Made by a program: the position numbers and the translations under genes. Under the pieces are notes generated by a model. That model did not search any database. It was not told the origin of the DNA and saw nothing but the letters and a program-made list of their open reading frames with translations. A stretch of DNA of 64,000 nt from Sepioteuthis lessoniana. Lineage: Eukaryota > Mollusca > Cephalopoda > Myopsida > Loliginidae. The first letter of the stretch is position 1. Every line of letters starts with the position of its first letter. Location: positions 62,829,646 to 62,893,645 of the forward strand of contig OY757939.1 in the NCBI GenBank assembly GCA_963585895.1, given 5' to 3'. Shown here piece after piece: positions 1 through 14,149 of this stretch.

Positions 1-3000
1 CATGACTTTAAATATGTCTCCACACAAAAGATGGTTCTGCATCATCGTCCATGGCATGACTTTAAATATGTCTCCACACAAAAGATGGTTCAGCATCATC
101 GTCTATGTCATGACTTTAAATATGTCTCCACACAAAAGATGGTTCAGCATCATCGTCCATGGCATGACTTTAAATATGTCTCCACAAAAAAGATGGTTCA
201 GCATCATCATCCATGGCATGACTTTAAATATGTCTCCGCACAAAAGATGGTTCAGCATCATCGTCCATGGCATGACTTTAAATATGTCTCCGCACAAAAG
301 ATGGTTCAGCATCATCATCCATGGCATGACTTTAAATATGTCTCCACACAAAAGATGGTTCAGCATCATCATCCATGGCATGACTTTAAATATGTCTCCA
401 CACAAAAGATGGTTCAGCATCATCGTCCATGGCATGACTTTAAATATGTCTCCACACAAAAGATGGTTCAGCATCATCGTCTATGGCATAACTTTAAATA
501 TGTCTCCACACAAAAGATTGTTCAGCATCATCATCCATTGCATGACTTTAAATATGTATCCGCACAAAAGATGTTCAGCATCATCGTCCATGGCATGACT
601 TTAAATATGTCTCCACACAAAAGATGGTTCAGCATCATCATCCATGGCATGACTTTAAATATGTCTCCGCACAAAAGATGGTTCAGCATCATCGTCCATG
701 GCATGACTTTAAATATGTCTCCACACAAAAGATGGTAGAGCATCATCGTCTATGGCATGACTTTAAATATGTCTCCACACAAAAGATGGTTCAGCATCAT
801 CATCCATGGCATGACTTTAAATATGTCTCCACATAAAAGATGGTTCAGCATCATCATCCATGGCATGACTTTAAAATTGTCTCCACACAAATGATGGTTC
901 AGCTTCATCGTCCATGGCATGACTTTAAATATGTCTCCACACAAAAGATGGTTCAGCATCATCATCCATGGCATGACTTTAAATATGTCTCCACACAAAA
1001 GATGGTTCAGCATCATTATCCATGGCATGACTTTAAATATGTCTCCACACAAAAGATGGTTCAGCATCATCATCCATGGCATGACTTTAAATATGTCTCC
1101 ACACAAAAGATGGTTCAGCATCATCATCCATGGCATGACTTTAAATATGTCTCCACACAAAAGATGGTTCAGCATCATCATCCATGGCATGACTTTAAAT
1201 ATGTCTCCACACAAAAGATGGTTCAGCATCATCATCCATGGCATGACTTTAAATATGTCTCCGCACAAAAGATGGTTCAGCATCATCGTCCATGGCATGA
1301 CTTTAAATATGTCTCCACACAAAAGATGGTTCAGCATCATCATCCATGGCATGACTTTAAATATGTCTCCACACAAAAGATGGTTCAGCTTCATCGTCCA
1401 TGGCATGACTTTAAATATGTCTCCGCACAAAAGATGGTTCAGCATCATCATTCATGGCATGACTTTAAATATGTCTCCACACAAAAGATGGTTCAGCATC
1501 ATCATCCATGGCATGACTTTAAATATGTCTCCACACAAAAGATGGTTCAGCATCATCGTCCATGGCATGACTTTAAATATGTCTCCACACAAAAGATGGT
1601 TCAGCATCATCGTCTATGGCATGACTTTAAATATGTCTCCACACAAAAGATGGTTCAGCATCATCATCCATGGCATGACTTTAAATATGTCTCCACACAA
1701 AAGATGGTTCAGCTTCATCATCCATGGCATGACTTTAAATATGTCTCCACACAAAAGATGGTTTAGCTTCATCGTCCATGGCATGACTTTAAATATGTCT
1801 CCACACAAAAGATGGTTCAGCATCATCATCCATGGCATGACTTTAAATATGTCTCCACACAAAAGATGGTTCAGCATCATCATCCATGGCATGACTTTAA
1901 ATATGTCTCCGCACAAAAGATGGTTCAGCATCATCGTCTATGGCATGACTTTAAATATGTCTCCACACAAAAGATGGTTCAGCATCATCGTCCATGGCAT
2001 AACTTTAAATATGTCTCCACACAAAAGATGGTTCAGCATCATCATCCATGGCATGACTTTAAATATGTCTCCACACAAAAGATGGTTCAGCATCATCGTC
2101 CATGGCATGACTTTAAATATGTCTCCACACAAACGATGGTTCAGCATCATCGTCCATGGCATGACTTTAAATATGTCTCCACACAAAAGATGGTTCAGCA
2201 TCATCATCCATGGCATGACTTTAAATATGTCTCCACACAAAAGATGGTTCAGCATCATCATCCATGGCATGACTTTAAATATGTCTCCACACAAAAGATT
2301 GTTCAGCATCATCGTCTATGGCATGACTTTAAATATGTCTCCACACAAAAGATGGTTCAGCATCATCATCCATGGCATGACTTTAAATATGTCTCCACAC
2401 AAAAGATGGTTCAGCATCATCGTCCATGGCATGACTTTAAATATGTCTCCACACAAAAGATGGTTCAGCATCATCGTCTATGGCATGACTTTAAATATGT
2501 CTCCACACAAAAGATGGTTCAGCATCATCATCCATGGCATGACTTTAATATGTCTCCGCACAAAAGATGGTTCAGCATCATCGTCCATGGCATGACTTTA
2601 AATATGTCTCCACAGAAAAGATGGTTCAGCATCATCATCCATGGCATGACTTTAAATATGTCTCCGCACAAAAGATGGTTCAGCATCATCGTCCATGGCA
2701 TGACTTTAAATATGTCTCCGCACAAAAGATGGTTCAGCTTCATCATCCATGGCATGACTTTAAATATGTCTCCACACAAAAGATGGTTCAGCATCATCAT
2801 CCATGGCATGACTTTAAATATGTCTCCACACAAAAGATGGTTCAGCATCATCATCCATGGCATGACTTTAAATATGTCTCCACACAAAAGATGGTTCAGC
2901 ATCATCATCCATGGCATGACTTTAAATATGTCTCCACACAAAAGATTGTTCAGCATCATCGTCCATGGCATGACTTTAAATATGTCTCCACACAAAAGAT

Positions 3001-6000
3001 GGTTCAGCATCATCATCCATGGCATGACTTTAAATATGTCTCCACACAAAAGATGGTACAGCATCATCGTCTATGGCATGACATTAAATATGTCTCCACA
3101 CAAAAGATGGTTCAGCATCATCATCCATGGCATGACTTTAAATATGTCTCCACACAAAAGATGGTTCAGCATCATCATTCATGGCATGACTTTAAATATG
3201 TCTCCACACAAAAGATGGTTCAGCTTCATCGTCCATGGCATGACTTTAAATATGTCTCCACACAAAAGATGGTTCAGCATCATCATCCATGGCATGACTT
3301 TAAATATGTCTCCACACAAAAGATGGTTCAGCATCATCGTCTATGGCATGACTTTAAATATGTCTCCACACAAAAGATGGTACAGCATCATCGTCTATGG
3401 CATGACTTTAAATATGTCTCCACACAAAAGATGGTTCAGCATCATCATCCATGGCATGACTTTAAATATGTCTCCACACAAAAGATGGTTCAGCATCATC
3501 ATCCATGGCATGACTTTAAATATGTCTCCACACAAAAGATGGTTCAGCTTCATCGTCCATGGCATGACTTTAAATATGTCTCCACACAAAAGATGGTTCA
3601 GCATCATCATCCATGGCATGACTTTAAATATGTCTCCACACAAAAGATGGTTCAGCATCATCGTCTATGGCATGACTTTAAATATGTCTCCACACAAAAG
3701 ATGGTACAGCATCATCGTCTATGGCATGACTTTAAATATGTCTCCACACAAAAGATGGTTCAGCATCATCATCCATGGCATGACTTTAAATATGTCTCCG
3801 CACAAAAGATGGTTCAGCATCATCATCCATGGCATGACTTTAAATATGTCTCCACACAAAAGATGGTTCAGCTTCATCGTCCATGGCATGACTTTAAATA
3901 TGTCTCCGCACAAAAGATGGTTCAGCATCATCATTCATGGCATGACTTTAAATATGTCTCCACACAAAAGATGGTTCAGCATCATCATCCATGGCATGAC
4001 TTTAAATATGTCTCCACACAAAAGATGGTTCAGCATCATCGTCCATGGCATGACTTTAAATATGTCTCCACACAAAAGATGGTTCAGCATCATCGTCTAT
4101 GGCATGACTTTAAATATGTCTCCACACAAAAGATGGTTCAGCATCATCATCCATGGCATGACTTTAAATATGTCTCCGCACAAAAGATGTTTCAGCATCA
4201 TCGTCCATGGCATGACTTTAAATATGTCTCCACACAAAAGATGGTTCAGCATCATCATCCATGGCATGACTTTAAATATGTCTCCGCACAAAAGATGGTT
4301 CAGCATCATCGTCCACGGCATGACTTTAAATATGTCTCCGCACAAAAGATGGTTCAGCTTCATCATCCATGGCATGACTTTAAATATGTCTCCACACAAA
4401 AGATGGTTCAGCATCATCATCCATGGCATGACTTTAAATATGTCTCCACACAAAAGATGGTTCAGCATCATCGTCCATGGCATGACTTTAAATATGTCTC
4501 CACACAAAAGATGGTTCAGCATCATCGTCTATGGCATAACTTTAAATATGTCTCCACAGAAAAGATGGTTCAGCATCATCATCCATGGCATGACTTTAAA
4601 TATGTATCCGCACAAAAGATGGTTCAGCATCATCATCCATGGCATGACTTTAAATATGTCTCCACACAATAGATGGTTCAGCATCATCATCCATGGCATG
4701 ACTTTAAATATGTCTCCACACAAAAGATGGTTCAGCATCATCGTCCATGGCATGACTTTAAATATGTCTCCACACAAAAGATGGTTCAGCATCATCGTCT
4801 ATGGCATGACTTTAAATATGTCTCCACACAAAAGATGGTTCAGCATCATCATCGATGGCATGACTTTAAATATGTCTCCACACAAAAGATGGTTCAGCAT
4901 CATCATCCATGGCATGACTTTAAATATGTCTCCACACAAAAGATGGTTTAGCTTCATCGTCCATGGCATGACTTTAAATATGTCTCCACACAAAAGATGG
5001 TTCAGCATCATCATCCATGGCATGACTTTAAATATGTCTCCACACAAAAGATGGTTCAGCATCATCATCCATGGCATGACTTTAAATATGTCTCCACACA
5101 AAAGATGGTTCAGCATCATCGTCCATGGCATGACTTTAAATATGTCTCCACACAAAAGATGGTACAGCATCATCGTCTATGGCATGACTTTAAATATGTC
5201 TCCACACAAAAGATGGTTCAGCATCATCTTCCATGGCATGACTTTAAATATGTCTCCACACAAAAGATGGTTCAGCATCATCATCCATGGCATGACTTTA
5301 AATATGTCTCCACACAAAAGATGGTTCAGCTTCATCGTCCATGGCATGACTTTAAATATGTCTCCACACAAAAGATGGTTCAGCATCATCATCCATGGCA
5401 TGACTTTAAATATGTCTCCACACAAAAGATGGTACAGCATCATCGTCTATGGCATGACTTTAAATATGTCTCCACACAAAAGATGGTTCAGCATCATCAT
5501 CCATGGCATGACTTTAAATATGTCTCCACACAAAAGATGGTTCAGCATCATCATCCATGGCATGACTTTAAATATGTCTCCACACAAAAGATGGTTCAGC
5601 TTCATCGTCCATGGCATGACTTTAAATATGTCTCCGCACAAAAGATGGTTCAGCATCATCATTCATGGCATGACTTTAAATATGTCTCCACACAAAAGAT
5701 GGTTCAGCATCATCATCCATGGCATGACTTTAAATATGTCTCCACACAAAAGATGGTTCAGCATCATCGTCCATGGCATGACTTTAAATATGTCTCCACA
5801 CAAAAGATGGTTCAGCATCATCGTCTATGGCATGACTTTAAATATGTCTCCACACAAAAGATGGTTCAGCATCATCATCCATGGCATGACTTTAAATATG
5901 TCTCCGCACAAAAGATGGTTCAGCATCATCGTCCATGGCATGACTTTAAATATGTCTCCACACAAAAGATGGTTCAGCATCATCATCCATGGCATGACTT

Positions 6001-9000
6001 TAAATATGTCTCCGCACAAAAGATGGTTCAGCATCATCGTCCATGGCATGACTTTAAATATGTCTCCGCACAAAAGATGGTTCAGCTTCATCATCCATGG
6101 CATGACTTTAAATATGTCTCCACACAAAAGATGGTTCAGCATCATCATCCATGGCATGACTTTAAATATGTCTCCACACAAAAGATGGTTCAGCATCATC
6201 GTCCATGGCATGACTTTAAATATGTGTCCACACAAAAGATGGTTCAGCATCATCGTCTATGGCATAACTTTAAATATGTCTCCACAGAAAAGATGGTTCA
6301 GCATCATCATCCATGGCATGACTTTAAATATGTATCCGCACAAAAGATGGTTCAGCATCATCGTCCATGGCATGACTTTAAATATGTCTCCACACAAAAG
6401 ATGGTTCAGCATCATCATCCATGGCATGACTTTAAATATGTCTCCACACAAAAGATGGTTCAGCATCATCGTCCATGGCATGACTTTAAATATGTCTCCA
6501 CACAAAAGATGGTTCAGCATCATCGTCTATGGCATGACTTTAAATATGTCTCCACACAAAAGATGGTTCAGCATCATCATCCATGGCATGACTTTAAATA
6601 TGTCTCCACACAAAAGATGGTTCAGCATCATCATCAATGGCATGACTTTAAATATGTCTCCACACAAAAGATGGTTTAGCTTCATCGTCCATGGCATGAC
6701 TTTAAATATGTCTCCACAGAAAAGATGGTTCAGCATCATCATCCATGGCATGACTTTAAATATGTCTCCACACAAAAGATGGTTCAGCTTCATCGTCCAT
6801 GGCATGACTTTAAATATGTCTCCACACAAAAGATGGTTCAGCATCATCATCCATGGCATGACTTTAAATATGTCTCCACACAAAAGATGGTTCAGCATCA
6901 TCGTCCATGGCATGACTTTAAATATGTCTCCACACAAAAGATGGTTCAGCATCATCGTCTATGGCATGACTTTAAATATGTCTCCACACAAAAGATGGTT
7001 CAGCATCATCATCCATGGCATGACTTTAAATATGTCTCCACACAAAAGATGGTTCAGCATCATCATCCATGGCATGACTTTAAATATGTCTCCACACAAA
7101 AGATGGTTTAGCTTCATCGTCCATGGCATGACTTTAAATATGTCTCCACACAAAAGATGGTTCAGCATCATCATCCATGGCATGACTTTAAATATGTCTC
7201 CACACAAAAGATGGTTCAGCTTCATCGTCCATGGCATGACTTTAAATATGTCTCCACACAAAAGATGGTTCAGCATCATCATCCATGGCATGACTTTAAA
7301 TATGTCTCCACACAAAAGATGGTTCAGCATCATCGTCCATGGCATGACTTTAAATATGTCTCCACACAAAAGATGGTTCAGCATCATCGTCTATGGCATG
7401 ACTTTAAATATGTCTCCACACAAAAGATGGTTCAGCATCATCATCCATGGCATGACTTTAAATATGTCTCCACACAAAAGATGGTTCAGCATCATCATCC
7501 ATGGCATGACTTTAAATATGTCTCCACACAAAAGATGGTTTAGCTTCATCGTCCATGGCATGACTTTAAATATGTCTCCACACAAAAGATGGTTCAGCAT
7601 CATCATCCATGGCATGACTTTAAATATGTCTCCACACAAAAGATGGTTCAGCATCATCATCCATGGCATGACTTTAAATATGTCTCCGCACAAAAGATGG
7701 TTCAGCATCATCGTCCATGGCATGACTTTAAATATGTCTCCACACAAAAGATGGTTCAGCATCATCATCCATGGCATGACTTTAAATATGTCTCCGCACA
7801 AGAGATGGTTCAGCATCATCGTCCATGGCATGACTTTAAATATGTCTCCGCACAAAAGATGGTTCAGCTTCATCATCCATGGCATGACTTTAAATATGTC
7901 TCCACACAAAAGATGGTTCAGCATCATCATCCATGGCATGACTTTAAATATGTCTCCACACAAAAGATGGTTCAGCATCATCGTCCATGGCATGACTTTA
8001 AATATGTCTCCACACAAAAGATGGTTCAGCATCATCGTCTATGGCATAACTTTAAATATGTCTCCACAGAAAAGATGGTTCAGCATCATCATCCATGGCA
8101 TGACTTTAAATATGTATACGCACAAAAGATGGTTCAGCATCATCGTCCATGGCATGACTTTAAATATGTCTCCACACAAAAGATGGTTCAGCATCATCAT
8201 CCATGGCATGACTTTAAATATGTCTCCACACAAAAGATGGTTCAGCATCATCGTCCATGGCATGACTTTAAATATGTCTCCACACAAAAGATGGTTCAGC
8301 ATCATCGTCTATGGCATGACTTTAAATATGTCTCCACACAAAAGATGGTTCAGCATCATCATCCATGGCATGACTTTAAATATGTCTCCACACAAAAGAT
8401 GGTTCAGCATCATCATCAATGGCATGACTTTAAATATGTCTCCACACAAAAGATGGTTTAGCTTCATCGTCCATGGCATGACTTTAAATATGTCTCCACA
8501 GAAAAGATGGTTCAGCATCATCATCCATGGCATGACTTTAAATATGTCTCCACACAAAAGATGGTTCAGCTTCATCGTCCATGGCATGACTTTAAATATG
8601 TCTCCACACAAAAGATGGTTCAGCATCATCATCCATGGCATGACTTTAAATATGTCTCCACACAAAAGATGGTTCAGCATCATCGTCCATGGCATGACTT
8701 TAAATATGTCTCCACACAAAAGATGGTTCAGCATCATCGTCTATGGCATGACTTTAAATATGTCTCCACACAAAAGATGGTTCAGCATCATCATCCATGG
8801 CATGACTTTAAATATGTCTCCACACAAAAGATGGTTCAGCATCATCATCCATGGCATGACTTTAAATATGTCTCCACACAAAAGATGGTTTAGCTTCATC
8901 GTCCATGGCATGACTTTAAATATGTCTCCACACAAAAGATGGTTCAGCATCATCATCCATGGCATGACTTTAAATATGTCTCCACACAAAAGATGGTTCA

Positions 9001-12000
9001 GCATCATCGTCCATGGCATGACTTTAAATATGTCTCCACACAAAAGATGGTTCAGCATCATCGTCTATGGCATGACTTTAAATATGTCTCCACACAAAAG
9101 ATGGTTCAGCATCATCATCCATGGCATGACTTTAAATATGTCTCCACACAAAAGATGGTTCAGCATCATCATCCATGGCATGACTTTAAATATGTCTCCA
9201 CACAAAAGATGGTTTAGCTTCATCGTCCATGGCATGACTTTAAATATGTCTCCACACAAAAGATGGTTCAGCATCATCATCCATGGCATGACTTTAAATA
9301 TGTCTCCACACAAAAGATGGTTCAGCATCATCATCCATGGCATGACTTTAAATATGTCTCCACACAAAAGATGGTTCAGCATCATCGTCCATGGCATGAC
9401 TTTAAATATGTCTCCACACAAAAGATGGTACAGCATCATCGTCTATGGCATGACTTTAAATATGTCTCCACACAAAAGATGGTTCAGCATCATCTTCCAT
9501 GGCATGACTTTAAATATGTCTCCACACAAAAGATGGTTCAGCATCATCATCCATGGCATGACTTTAAATATGTCTCCACACAAAAGATGGTTCAGCATCA
9601 TCATCCATGGCATGACTTTAAATATGTCTCCACACAAAAGATGGTTCAGCATCATCATCCATGGCATGACTTTAAATATGTCTCCACACAAAAGATGGTT
9701 CAGCATCATCATCCATGGCATGACTTTAAATATGTCTCCACACAAAAGATGGTACAGCATCATCGTCTATGGCATGACTTTAAATATGTCTCCACACAAA
9801 AGATGGTTCAGCATCATCATCCATGGCATGACTTTAAATATGTCTCCACACAAAAGATGGTTCAGCATCATCATCCATGGCATGACTTTAAATATGTCTC
9901 CACACAAAAGATGGTTCAGCTTCATCGTCCATGGCATGACTTTAAATATGTCTCCGCACAAAAGATGGTTCAGCATCATCATTCATGGCATGACTTTAAA
10001 TATGTCTCCACACAAAAGATGGTTCAGCATCATCATCCATGGCATGACTTTAAATATGTCTCCACACAAAAGATGGTTCAGCATCATCGTCCATGGCATG
10101 ACTTTAAATATGTCTCCACACAAAAGATGGTTCAGCATCATCGTCTATGGCATGACTTTAAATATGTCTCCACACAAAAGATGGTTCAGCATCATCATCC
10201 ATGGCATGACTTTAAATATGTCTCCACACAAAAGATGGTTCAGCATCATTGTCCATGGCATGACTTTAAATATGTCTCCACACAAAAGATGGTTCAGCAT
10301 CATCGTCTATGGCATAACTTTAAATATGTCTCCACAGAAAAGATGGTTCAGCATCATCATCCATGGCATGACTTTAAATATGTATCCGCACAAAAGATGG
10401 TTCAGCATCATCGTCCATGGCATGACTTTAAATATGTCTCCACACAAAAGATGGTTCAGCATCATCATCCATGGCATGACTTTAAATATGTCTCCGCACA
10501 AAAGATGGTTCAGCATCATCGTCCATGGCATGACTTTAAATATGTCTCCACACAAAAGATGGTTCAGCATCATCGTCTATGGCATGACTTTAAATATGTC
10601 TCCACACAAAAGATGGTTCAGCATCATCATCCATGGCATGACTTTAAATATGTCTCCACACAAAAGATGGTTCAGCATCATCATCCATGGCATGACTTTA
10701 AATATGTCTCCACACAAAAGATGGTTTAGCTTCATCGTCCATGGCATGACTTTAAATATGTCTCCACACAAAAGATGGTTCAGCATCATCATCCATGGCA
10801 TGACTTTAAATATGTCTCCACACAAAAGATGGTTCAGCATCATCATCCATGGCATGACTTTAAATATGTCTCCACACAAAAGATGGTTCAGCATCATCAT
10901 CCATGGCATGACTTTAAATATGTCTCCGCACAAAAGATGGTTCAGCTTCATCGTCCATGGCATGACTTTAAATATGTCTCCACACAAAAGATGGTTCAGC
11001 ATCATCATCCATGGCATGACTTTAAATATGTCTCCACACAAAAGATGGTTCAGCATCATCATCCATGGCATGACTTTAAATATGTCTCCACACAAAAGAT
11101 GGTTCAGCATCATCGTCCATGGCATGACTTTAAATATGTCTCCACACAAAAGATGGTTCAGCATCATCATCCATGGCATGACTTTAAATATGTCTCCACA
11201 CAAAAGATGGTTCAGCATCATCATCCATGGCATGACTTTAAATATGTCTCCACACAAAAGATGGTTCAGCATCATCATCCATGGCATGACTTTAAATATG
11301 TCTCCACACAAAAGATGGTTCAGCATCATCATCCATGGCATGACTTTAAATATGTCTCCACACAAAAGATGGTTCAGCATCATCATCCATGGCATGACTT
11401 TAAATATGTCTCCACACAAAAGGTGGTTCAGCATCATCGTCCATGGCATGACTTTAAATATGTCTCCACACAAAAGATGGTTCGGCATCATCGTCCATGG
11501 CATGACTTTAAATATGTCTCCACACAAAAGATCTTCAGCTTCTTCGTCTATGGCATGACTTTAAATATGTCTCCACACAAAAGATGGTTCAGCTTCATCG
11601 TCCTTGGCATGACTTTAAATATGTCTCCGCACAAAAGATGGTTCACATCATCATCCATGGCATGACTTTAAATATGTCTCCGCACAAAAGATGGTTCAGC
11701 TTCATCGTCCATGGCATGACTTTAAATATGTCTCCACACAAAAGATGGTTCAGCATCATCGTCCATGGCATGACTTTAAATATGTCTCCACACAAAAGAT
11801 GGTTCAGCTTCATCGTCTATGGCATGACTTTAAATATGTCTCCACACAAAAGATGGTTCAGCATCATCGTCCATGGCATGACTTTAAATATGTCTCCACA
11901 CAAAAGATCTTCAGCTTCATCGTCTATGGCATGACTTTAAATATGTCTCCACACAAAAGATGGTTCAGCTTCATCGTCCTTGGCATGACTTTAAATATGT

Positions 12001-12422
12001 CTCCGCACAAAAGATGGTTCAGCATCATCATCCATGGCATGACTTTAAATATGTCTCCACACAAAAGATGGTTCAGCATCATCGTCCATGGCATGACTTT
12101 AAATATGTCTCCACACAAAAGATGGTTCAGCATCATCATCCATGGCATGACTTTAAATATGTCTCCACACAAAAGATCTTCAGCTTCATCGTCCATGGCA
12201 TGACTTTAAATATGTCTCCACACAAAAGATGGTTCAGCATCATCGTCCATGGCATGACTTTAAATATGTCTCCACACAAAAGATCTTCAGCTTCATCGTC
12301 TATGGCATGACTTTAAATATGTCTCCACACAAAAGATGGTTCAGCATCATCGTCCATGGCATGACTTTAAATATGTCTCCACACAAAAGATGGTTCAGCT
12401 TCATCGTCTATGGCATGACTTT
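1..12422. repeat. 54-bp satellite array, about 230 units, truncated at left window edge
   Basis: Head-to-tail units of exactly 54 bp begin CATGACTTTAAATATG, continue with AAAAGATGGTTCAGC and end CCATGG. The array is unbroken from base 1 and stops at the unit that switches to CATGACTTTCCTATATC. Each unit carries a TTTAAA and a CCATGG palindrome. Because 54 is 18 codons, two forward frames (MTLNMSPHKRWFSIIIHG and MVQHHHPWHDFKYVSTQK) and one reverse frame (around LNHLLCGDIFKVMPW) run open for kilobases. Variation is concentrated at a few sites: CCACAC/CCGCAC, CATCATC/CATCGTC/TTCATCG, CCATGG/CTATGG, GGTTCAGC/GGTTTAGC/GGTACAGC. Length changes are rare; one 53-bp unit near 2,546 and one short unit near 570 shift the phase. 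I infer a non-coding satellite, because phase changes and stops occur in all frames somewhere. Expression is unknown. Confidence 0.97.
11520..12422. repeat. Divergent right-edge domain of the 54-bp satellite
   Basis: From about 11,520 to the array end, several units carry AAAAGATCTTCAGCTTC in place of AAAAGATGGTTCAGC (near 11,530, 11,905, 12,172 and 12,281). These are two bases shorter, so phase changes often. The variant creates AGATCT sites that I do not see in the interior. CCTTGG also replaces CCATGG in two units. Less uniform units at an array edge are what is expected where unequal exchange homogenises the interior better than the ends. Confidence 0.85.
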
Positions 12423-12840
12423 CCTATATCTAATTAAATATACCAAAATGATAACTAGTTCCCAGGAATTATCTGAAAAGCGAAAGAGAATAAAATTACC
12501 ATGAAAGATCTGAGAGGCCGCTGCTTTCTTTCAACAATAGTGAAACACCCTGAAATTAAAAGTTGCTTTCCCAATTACAATTTAGTGAAGTAATTCAAAT
12601 GAGTGGTCTTACCCCTCAGCAAAGAATAAAGTCAGCATATTCTAAGCTTAGCTGACAGTGCTTCCATATATTTTTTGGTTGCATCGGGGTTCGAATGAAG
12701 CTGTTTAGAGTGATATGTCGAATTCTGCAGGAATTGTTCAGCATTTTCTCGTTTGTTACTTGAGAGATAAATATTTTGCACGTATAAGCACGTGAAATGA
12801 AACTAATAAAAAGTATACTCCTGTGATAATTTTCGCAAGG
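12423..12840. other. Unique spacer between two satellites, nothing recognised
   Basis: This 418-bp AT-rich stretch separates two 54-bp-period arrays. I see no coding signal, SINE head or terminal repeats in it. Short open frames that enter it are run-ons from the flanking arrays. Confidence 0.6.
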
Positions 12841-13583
12841 CAATAAAACTGTCAATAAAGGCAAGAAAGCTTTCAATAAAGCTGTCAATAAAGACAATAA
12901 AGCTTTCAATAAAGCTTTCAATAAAGGCAGTAAAGCTGGCAATAAAAGCAATAAAGCTTTCAATAAAGCTTTCAATAAAGGCAGTAAAGCTGGCAATAAA
13001 GACAATAAAGCTTTCAATAAAGCTTTCAATAAAGGCAGTAAAGCTGGCAATAAAGACAATAAAGCTTTCAATAAAGCTTTCAATAAAGGCAGTAAAGCTG
13101 GCAATAAAGACAATAAAGCTTTCAATAAAGCTTTCAATAAAGGCAGTAAAGCTGGCAATAAAGACAATAAAGCTTTCAATAAAGCTTTCAATAAAGGCAG
13201 TAAAGCTGGCAATAAAGACAATAAAGCTTTCAATAAAGCTTTCAATAAAGGCAGTAAAGCTGGCAATAAAAGCAATAAAGCTTTCAATAAAGGCAATTAA
13301 GGCAATAAAGCTGGTAATAAAGCTTTCAATAAATGCAATAAAGCTTTCACTAAAGCTTGCAATAAAGCTGTCAATAAAGACAATAAAGCTTGCAATAAAG
13401 CTGTCAATAAAGACAATAAAGCTTGCAATAAAGCTGTCAATAAAGGCAATAAAGCTTGCAATAAAGCTGTCAATAAAGACAATAAAGCTGTCTATAAAGC
13501 TTTCAGTTAAGGCAATAAAGCGGTCAATAAAGGCACTGAAGATGTCAATAACAGCAATGAAGATGTCAATAATAATAAAATAA
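12841..13583 (+). repeat. AATAAAG higher-order minisatellite, 54-bp period
   Basis: The basic unit is a 12-mer of the form AATAAAGCTTTC. Five pieces (GGCAGTAAAGCT, GGCAATAAAGAC, two AATAAAGCTTTC and a half unit AATAAA) form a 54-bp higher-order unit whose GGCAG marker falls at 12,926, 12,980, 13,034 and 13,088, exactly 54 apart. The right third is less regular. Four AATAAA hexamers per higher-order unit give roughly fifty on the plus strand. The reverse strand reads open in two frames as leucine-rich and phenylalanine/isoleucine-rich repeats, an artefact of stop-free periodicity. Confidence 0.95.
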
Positions 13584-14149
13584 TAGGCCAACCTTAGCAA
13601 TAAACATATAATGCACAACTTTTTTATGGGGGTTATAGTTGTTTTTTATTTGTTTGTTTCGTTATTGTAGTTGTTTTTGTTTGCTTGTTATTTAATGTCA
13701 ACTGGAGTCATTATTTGAGGTCACCCATTGCATTTGAAAAAGAGAACGAAACAAAAGAGCGGAAGTCGAGATTAATAATGCGATGATTTTCGTTGTAAAG
13801 ATCTGCCACGAGAATTATTAATTTCCGACAACGTGACGGGTTTGGAGGCTTGGTTCACGCCTTCAGCGTGGACTGTTGTCTCTTATTCGAAGCCTTGCCA
13901 TTGCACCCCACGTTTCAGCGTTACCATCCTGCTTGAATATGGATAATCTGATCGGATGAAGATAAAAAAAAATAAAAAGAAAAAAAAGGAGACAAATTAA
14001 ATTCTTGAATTACCTCTTGTCATCCTTGTTATGATGGTTTCTGACCTCTTCGTCTTTCCTCAGTTGCGCTGTGGGTTGGTAGGTGGCGCTGTGTACACAC
14101 ATGGGAAGGTGATGTAAGCTGAAAGGGATACAATATGTAGAGAAGAAGG
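13584..14149. other. Non-repetitive interval, nothing recognised
   Basis: This stretch has mixed composition, with a T-rich start and a more GC-balanced part near 13,800-13,930. I see no open frame of note, no SINE head and no terminal repeats. It could be single-copy intergenic DNA or an old unrecognised repeat. Confidence 0.5.

Noticed and set aside
1812-11558. A 3,248-codon open frame across the satellite, and many shorter ones on both strands
   Set aside because: The unit is 54 bp with no stops in three of six frames, so long frames follow from periodicity. The frame switches phase at the 53-bp unit near 2,546. Kept only as an open question under findings, not as a gene.
1-12422. CRISPR-like array of direct repeats
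   Set aside because: Units are contiguous with no variable spacers, and the sequence is eukaryotic.
12616-13618. Leucine-rich and Phe/Ile-rich frames of 226 and 271 codons on the minus strand
   Set aside because: They are shadows of the AATAAAG minisatellite in two registers. Composition and lack of a unique domain argue against a gene.
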